Part shown: positions 60,055 to 64,000 of the stretch, one piece after another
Layout: each line of letters opens with the position of its first letter
Position numbering within the stretch: position 1 is the stretch's first letter
DNA from: Lachnospiraceae bacterium C10
GTDB lineage: Bacteria > Bacillota > Clostridia > Lachnospirales > Lachnospiraceae
Reading direction: 5' to 3'
Assembly (NCBI GenBank): GCA_900100095.1
Contig: FMTN01000006.1
Location: 124,001 to 188,000 of the forward strand
Length of the DNA: 64,000 bases
Program-made: the position numbers and the translations under genes
Notes under the pieces: model-generated
What the model saw: the letters and a program-made list of their open reading frames with translations, nothing else
Databases searched by the model: none
Told to the model about the DNA's origin: nothing

Positions 60055-60081
60055 TTATCGGATAAATCCCAGGGGGATATA
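60055..60081 (-). promoter_or_regulatory. weak sigma-28-like promoter candidate
   Basis: On the minus strand TCCGATAA (60055-60062) matches seven of eight bases of the flagellar-sigma -10 consensus GCCGATAA, with TATA 15 bases upstream (60078-60081) in place of TAAA. It lies in the 93-base gap between flgD and the TIGR02530-type gene. Confidence 0.3.
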
Positions 60082-60113
60082 ACCCTGTTTTACAGATTCA
60101 TCCAAGCAATTTC

Positions 60114-60890
60114 CTATACACCGGAAGCTGCTGTATGATCATCCTGTGAATCCGTTGCAGAAGGCTCCGTGGAAGTTCCTGCTGTCGTTGCCGAAGACTC
60201 CGCGGAAGTTTCTGCTGTCGTTTCCGTCGGCTGCGGCTGGTTCTGGCCTGCCGCATTCAATTCAACGATACGGGCCACATAGGCATTTATGGTGCTGGAC
60301 ACCTCCTGCGGAATGAAGCCTCTCTGATATACATTCATAGAATCATATAAATTTTTAATGGATACCACCTTATCGCTGTCAGCCTTTGTAAGTTCATTCA
60401 GCTTCGGAAGGCTTGCAAGCATTTCTGTGATTGTCTGTGCCGCAAGATTTGCCTCGTAATAATCCTCATCCTGCACACCTTTGATCTCAGAAAGCTTATA
60501 TTCTTTTCCTTCTACCATGAGATAGGTTACACCATCACGAATCGTTGAACTTTCAACGCGTCCTGTAAGAACCGTTCCATCCTCTGCTGCAACATTGGCA
60601 TATTTACCCACCAGAGAGTCAGCGTGAATGCTGTTCATATCCGTTGCTACATTCTGTAAAGCTTCTACCTGTGAGAAATTAGCCATTTCCTTGATGTATT
60701 CGGTGTTATCCGTTGGTTCGAGCGGATTCTGATACTTCATCTCTGCAACAAGCAACTGCATGAACATCTGCTTCGTATCTTCCATACGGTTTGCAGCGGT
60801 CTTTTCCGTTCCTCTATCTTTATTTTTCAGATTATCCAGAGATTTTGGACCGACTACGTTTCCATCTTTTATATTCTCTACCAAAGACAT
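60114..60890 (-). CDS. flgD: flagellar hook-cap protein FlgD
   Basis: The 258-residue protein has the FlgD N-terminal block MFMQLLVAEMKYQNPLEPTD, NTEYIKEMANFSQVEALQNV, followed by a short beta domain (LVGKYANVAAEDGTVLTGRV). Unlike enteric FlgD, the C-terminus is a Thr/Ser/Glu-rich low-complexity tail (about 215-258). It caps the growing hook. Confidence 0.94.
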   Translation of the reverse strand: MSLVENIKDGNVVGPKSLDNLKNKDRGTEKTAANRMEDTKQMFMQLLVAEMKYQNPLEPTDNTEYIKEMANFSQVEALQNVATDMNSIHADSLVGKYANVAAEDGTVLTGRVESSTIRDGVTYLMVEGKEYKLSEIKGVQDEDYYEANLAAQTITEMLASLPKLNELTKADSDKVVSIKNLYDSMNVYQRGFIPQEVSSTINAYVARIVELNAAGQNQPQPTETTAETSAESSATTAGTSTEPSATDSQDDHTAASGV

Positions 60891-60900
60891 ATCGTTCCTC

Positions 60901-62442
60901 CTATGCCATGTAACTTACGGTATTACCAAGATCTTTCATGATGGAAGCCTCTAGTTTTTCAGCTTCTGTCATATCACTTGGAAGTTCTCCATCCGCAGAG
61001 AAATCAAGACTTCGATTACCTACTGTTGCATTCTCCCTGCCGTCACCTTGGGCAAAACCGCCTGACATGGTCTGATCCTGTGTCATCTGCTGCTGGGTAT
61101 TTCCTTTTTCAAGGTTCTCTTCAAAGGCATGTGTTCCCACTGCAATGGAAATTTCATTCACCTTGATTCCGGCCTCTTTCAGCTTTTCCTGAAGGTCAGC
61201 CAGACGATTTTCAAGGGCATGCTTTACAGCTTCATCCTGTGCAAACAGGCGAGCCGTGATATCTCCGTTTTTCTCGGTAACCTGCATGAAAAGATGTCCG
61301 AGACTCTGTGGATTCAGCTCCATTTCCATTGTTCTGACAGAGGATGTGATATTCGTCTTTGCTTCCCGAATAATCTGTGAAATCACATCTTCCGTATCGA
61401 TGGATGAATATCGATTGACCTGCGAAACCATCTCTTCTTCAAAAGCATTGGCTGTAACAGCCTGTACTGTTACATTTGTATTCGCCACAGCATCAGAAGC
61501 CGTATGTTTTGCGGTCTGAGTCTGTTGCTTTCCCTGAGAAAAAGTTTCCTGTCCGTCATTGGAAGCAGACGTCTCATCGGATGATTCCTCTGTTGACATG
61601 TGAAGTGCTGTCTCGGCAAGCTCATCCTCATGCAATGTCATCTCATCTGACGCTTCCATCTCGGATGAATCGTCATTGACAGCCACCGGCTGCTGTATGA
61701 TTGCAGCATCTTCCTGCTGTTCTGGTAAAATTGTAGTGGTATTGGATTCTTCCATAGGTACACCGGAAGCCTCTTCCACGCTACCCGTTTGCCGGGCAAG
61801 CAGTTCAGCGAGCTGAGTATCAGAAAGTACCTCTCCCTGATCTTCAACAAGTTGCCACTGACCCTGGTCAAGAGGAAACTGTCCTAAGTCTTCCTGTGCA
61901 ATAGATGTGATCTGCAAGAACAGATCCTTCATAGAATCGGATACCAGCAAAACAGATGGATCACTTTGGCCTGAAATCTGTAACAGCAAATCCTTAAGCT
62001 TTGTTACATCAAGCAGATCGGCATAACTTATACCGAGTGCATTCATAGCCTCTTCAAGTTCTTCTTCTGTGATGGAAAGTTCTTCCGTAACAGCCTTTTT
62101 CACATCTGCCTCAAAGCCCTTCATAGCTTTCTTGGCATCCACAACTTGATCCTCCGTTACCGGTCCTGAAGAAGTCTGTGTCTCATGAATTTGTGTTGCT
62201 GCTTTGGCCGAACAGTTTCGCGCAAAGTCCATCCCGCCACTGTCTGTCTTTTGAGTCGTAACAATGGAATCATAGGATTCCGTACCTTTGCCATTCCGAT
62301 TCGGAAGGTTTAGGTTACTCATCATATTCTGGTTCATAAAGGTAAGAAAATCCTGACTTTCTTCCTGATTAGAACCCTTTTTCTTTGCAGACGGCAGCGA
62401 GGACGGATTCACTGTCATTGCAGAAATGCTTTGACTATTCAT
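60901..62442 (-). CDS. fliK: flagellar hook-length control protein FliK
   Basis: The 513-residue protein is variable over most of its length, with Glu/Ser/Thr-rich stretches (about 230-320), and ends in the Flg_hook domain (MELNPQSLGHLFMQVTEKNG, LFAQDEAVKHALENRLADLQ, LKEAGIKVNEISIAVG). It measures hook length and flips FlhB specificity. It lies between the MotE-like gene and flgD. Confidence 0.93.
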   Translation of the reverse strand: MNSQSISAMTVNPSSLPSAKKKGSNQEESQDFLTFMNQNMMSNLNLPNRNGKGTESYDSIVTTQKTDSGGMDFARNCSAKAATQIHETQTSSGPVTEDQVVDAKKAMKGFEADVKKAVTEELSITEEELEEAMNALGISYADLLDVTKLKDLLLQISGQSDPSVLLVSDSMKDLFLQITSIAQEDLGQFPLDQGQWQLVEDQGEVLSDTQLAELLARQTGSVEEASGVPMEESNTTTILPEQQEDAAIIQQPVAVNDDSSEMEASDEMTLHEDELAETALHMSTEESSDETSASNDGQETFSQGKQQTQTAKHTASDAVANTNVTVQAVTANAFEEEMVSQVNRYSSIDTEDVISQIIREAKTNITSSVRTMEMELNPQSLGHLFMQVTEKNGDITARLFAQDEAVKHALENRLADLQEKLKEAGIKVNEISIAVGTHAFEENLEKGNTQQQMTQDQTMSGGFAQGDGRENATVGNRSLDFSADGELPSDMTEAEKLEASIMKDLGNTVSYMA

Positions 62443-62494
62443 ATCGTCCTCACTTTCTTTGCAAACTATCTCTTACAGAATATTTATCGGACAG

Positions 62495-63295
62495 TTAGTC
62501 CGGATTCATTAGCTTTGTAACTGCAGCTGCTGTATCAGCATCCATCTTACCTAAAATTTTACCTCTGGATTCCTTGTCCATGCCCTTTAAAATTTTGGCA
62601 ACCAGTTTGAGATTTTTGGTCATTGTATCAAAAATTTTTGCTGCTTCCGCCGGCTTCATGGAGGAATAGGTTGCTACATAGTCCTTTAATTCCTCATCCT
62701 GCTGAATATCAGCAATAACCTGCTTATACAGTCTCTCTGCTGTCTGAGGCTCTATGGATTCATAAAAAGCCTTGTATTGTTCGATTTCCGGAGCGTTATC
62801 CGAGTAGACAACCTCTTCATAGAACTTTGCCTTCAGTTTTTCAAAAGCCGCCTCATTCTTCTTGTATTTTTTCAGTTCTTTTCGAATCTGTGCAGAGTCC
62901 GCCATCTGTTCTTCTGCTTTTTGACGTTTTTTCTTTTCTGCCGCAATCTGCTTTTCAAGCTGTTTTACACGACTGACCGCCTCATTCATAGATGAAAAGG
63001 CATACGGATCATTTTCAACCTGCTCTGCCAGTTCACTTTCCGGAAGAATCTTATTTACCACCGGAACATTTTTCAGATACGGATAAAGAATAGTAGAACC
63101 GATGCCACCCACGTCCATATGGATCAAAAGCGCAATGATGGCAAGCCATACCAGAAGAATTAAAAATGCGACGAAAAAGATGATAACTCCGCCACCTGTT
63201 TCCTCATCTTCTTCTCCACCGTTTTCCGCTTTTCCCTTGGAATCTGTTCCCGGGGTAATCTCCTCGTTTTTCTTGTCTTTTTTTGCCTTAGGCAT
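62495..63295 (-). CDS. MotE/YlxF-like membrane protein with MgtE-N-type domain
   Basis: The 266-residue protein has a charged cytoplasmic N-terminus, one transmembrane helix (about 36-58), a coiled coil (about 100-145; QLEKQIAAEKKKRQKAEEQM) and a C-terminal MgtE-N-like helical domain (YVATYSSMKPAEAAKIFDTM, KILKGMDKESRGKILGKMDA). Proteins of this kind between fliJ and fliK (YlxF in Bacillus, MotE elsewhere) are thought to chaperone or stabilise the motor. Confidence 0.85.
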   Translation of the reverse strand: MPKAKKDKKNEEITPGTDSKGKAENGGEEDEETGGGVIIFFVAFLILLVWLAIIALLIHMDVGGIGSTILYPYLKNVPVVNKILPESELAEQVENDPYAFSSMNEAVSRVKQLEKQIAAEKKKRQKAEEQMADSAQIRKELKKYKKNEAAFEKLKAKFYEEVVYSDNAPEIEQYKAFYESIEPQTAERLYKQVIADIQQDEELKDYVATYSSMKPAEAAKIFDTMTKNLKLVAKILKGMDKESRGKILGKMDADTAAAVTKLMNPD

Positions 63296-63317
63296 GAATC
63301 TCTCCTAACTTACAATC

Positions 63318-63767
63318 CTATTGATTTTTATGGTAAGTAAAGCTTATCAATTCGTCTGTTACCTTGTTATCTTCTGTCGCCAGTTCCTGCTTGAATGACT
63401 CAAACGCCTTTTCTTTCAGCTTTTCATGGGTCTTTCGATCCTTCATGATTTCATCGAGTTTACGTCTTTCCGCTTCAAGATTGGTCTGTGCTCTTTTTAA
63501 GACAAACATCTGATCACGAATCATCGTCTTCATAGCGGTTATACTGTTTTTAAGCCAATTGATCTCTTTTAAATCTAGCGTTCCGATTTGAGCATCATGA
63601 AGCATCTGTTCATAGCGTGCCCGGCGTAAAAGCAGTTGCTGAAGCTTTTCCTGCTCTTCATTCACTTTTAACTGAGCCTGCGCATAGGCCGCCTTTTCCT
63701 GTGTCTCTAGCAGCATCTTAAGGTCAAGCACATTCTGCATGCGATATCGAAATTTCGCCAAAGCCAA
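63318..63767 (-). CDS. fliJ: flagellar export chaperone FliJ
   Basis: The 149-residue protein is almost entirely coiled coil (FRYRMQNVLDLKMLLETQEK onwards), the form of FliJ, which sits in the central pore of the FliI ATPase ring and links it to FlhA. It is 11 bases after fliI. Confidence 0.9.
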   Translation of the reverse strand: MALAKFRYRMQNVLDLKMLLETQEKAAYAQAQLKVNEEQEKLQQLLLRRARYEQMLHDAQIGTLDLKEINWLKNSITAMKTMIRDQMFVLKRAQTNLEAERRKLDEIMKDRKTHEKLKEKAFESFKQELATEDNKVTDELISFTYHKNQ

Positions 63768-63778
63768 TCACCTCTGCC

Positions 63779-64000
63779 TTATCCAACCTGATCTGTTTTA
63801 TCAGGAGGCGCAAACATATTTTCAAGTGCCTCTATTTCATCATCAAACTGGAATTTCTCATCGGTAGCCTGTAGTAGGAAATCATTGACTTCGTCAATCT
63901 TTGAAATAGCAAAGTCAATCTTTTTATTGGAACCTGCTTTATAAGCTCCGATGTTGATTAAATCTTCCGCTTCAGAGTAGGTCGCCATGACATTTTTCAG
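63779..64000 (-). CDS. fliI: flagellar export ATPase FliI, C-terminal end
   Basis: The frame is open through the right window edge (the codons before ATG 63988 read L-K-N-V). The visible 73 residues, including MATYSEAEDLINIGAYKAGS and FLLQATDEKFQFDDEIEALE, form the helical C-terminal domain of FliI. The catalytic core lies outside the window. Its place before fliJ supports the call. Confidence 0.93.
   Translation of the reverse strand: MKNVMATYSEAEDLINIGAYKAGSNKKIDFAISKIDEVNDFLLQATDEKFQFDDEIEALENMFAPPDKTDQVG

Overview
This window comes from a flagellated, low-to-moderate GC Firmicute, most likely of the Lachnospiraceae (Clostridia). The reasons are a PolC-type polymerase, LexA divergent from a YneA-like gene, SepF/YlmH cell-division genes, a FliY-type switch protein with CheC and CheD, FapA, and a fla/che operon running directly into rpsB-tsf as in Bacillus and clostridia. 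Genus assignment is not possible by eye. No rRNA, tRNA, CRISPR array or intact transposase gene was seen.

The left end (1-6651, mostly + strand) is the accessory part. It holds the 3' part of a SpoU/TrmH methyltransferase gene, a small XRE regulator divergent from a secreted Big_2-domain protein with paired palindromes between them, then about 1 kb of debris: tandem 21-bp repeats, hairpins, a 51-aa membrane peptide and the two ends of an IS200/IS605-type element without its genes. Next come lexA, a divergent SOS-type gene with a consensus promoter and LexA box, a PlsC-like acyltransferase with a possibly leaderless start, a three-hairpin repeat and a tyrosine recombinase.

From 6666 to the right edge every gene is on the minus strand, so transcription reads from high to low coordinates. 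From low to high coordinates: rluD-lspA-ylmH-sepF-yggS-(HlyD-like); rplT-rpmI-infC with an attenuator leader and apparent AUU start; a small unknown ORF; ppk-ppx-pheA; a chemoreceptor; polC-ispG-rseP-dxr-cdsA-uppS; frr-pyrH-bactofilin-deacetylase; tsf-rpsB.

From 34578 to 64000 lies the distal part of a long fla/che operon. In transcription order it is fliI (cut by the window edge), fliJ, a MotE-like gene, fliK, flgD, a TIGR02530-type gene, flgE, motA, motB, fliL, fliM, fliY, cheY, fliO, fliP, fliQ, fliR, flhB, flhA, flhF, flhG, a PilZ gene, cheB, cheA, cheW, cheC, cheD, an unknown membrane gene, sigD, fapA, an unknown gene, a SwrB-like gene and an MltG-like gene, followed by the rpsB promoter. 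These encode hook assembly, stator, switch, type III export gate, chemotaxis signalling and the flagellar sigma factor.

The points most worth checking are a CheB receiver domain that has lost its phospho-acceptor Asp, the solo IS605-like element with a possible omega-RNA next to lexA, the dispersed three-hairpin repeat, the infC leader with AUU start, and the XRE/operator/surface-protein pair.
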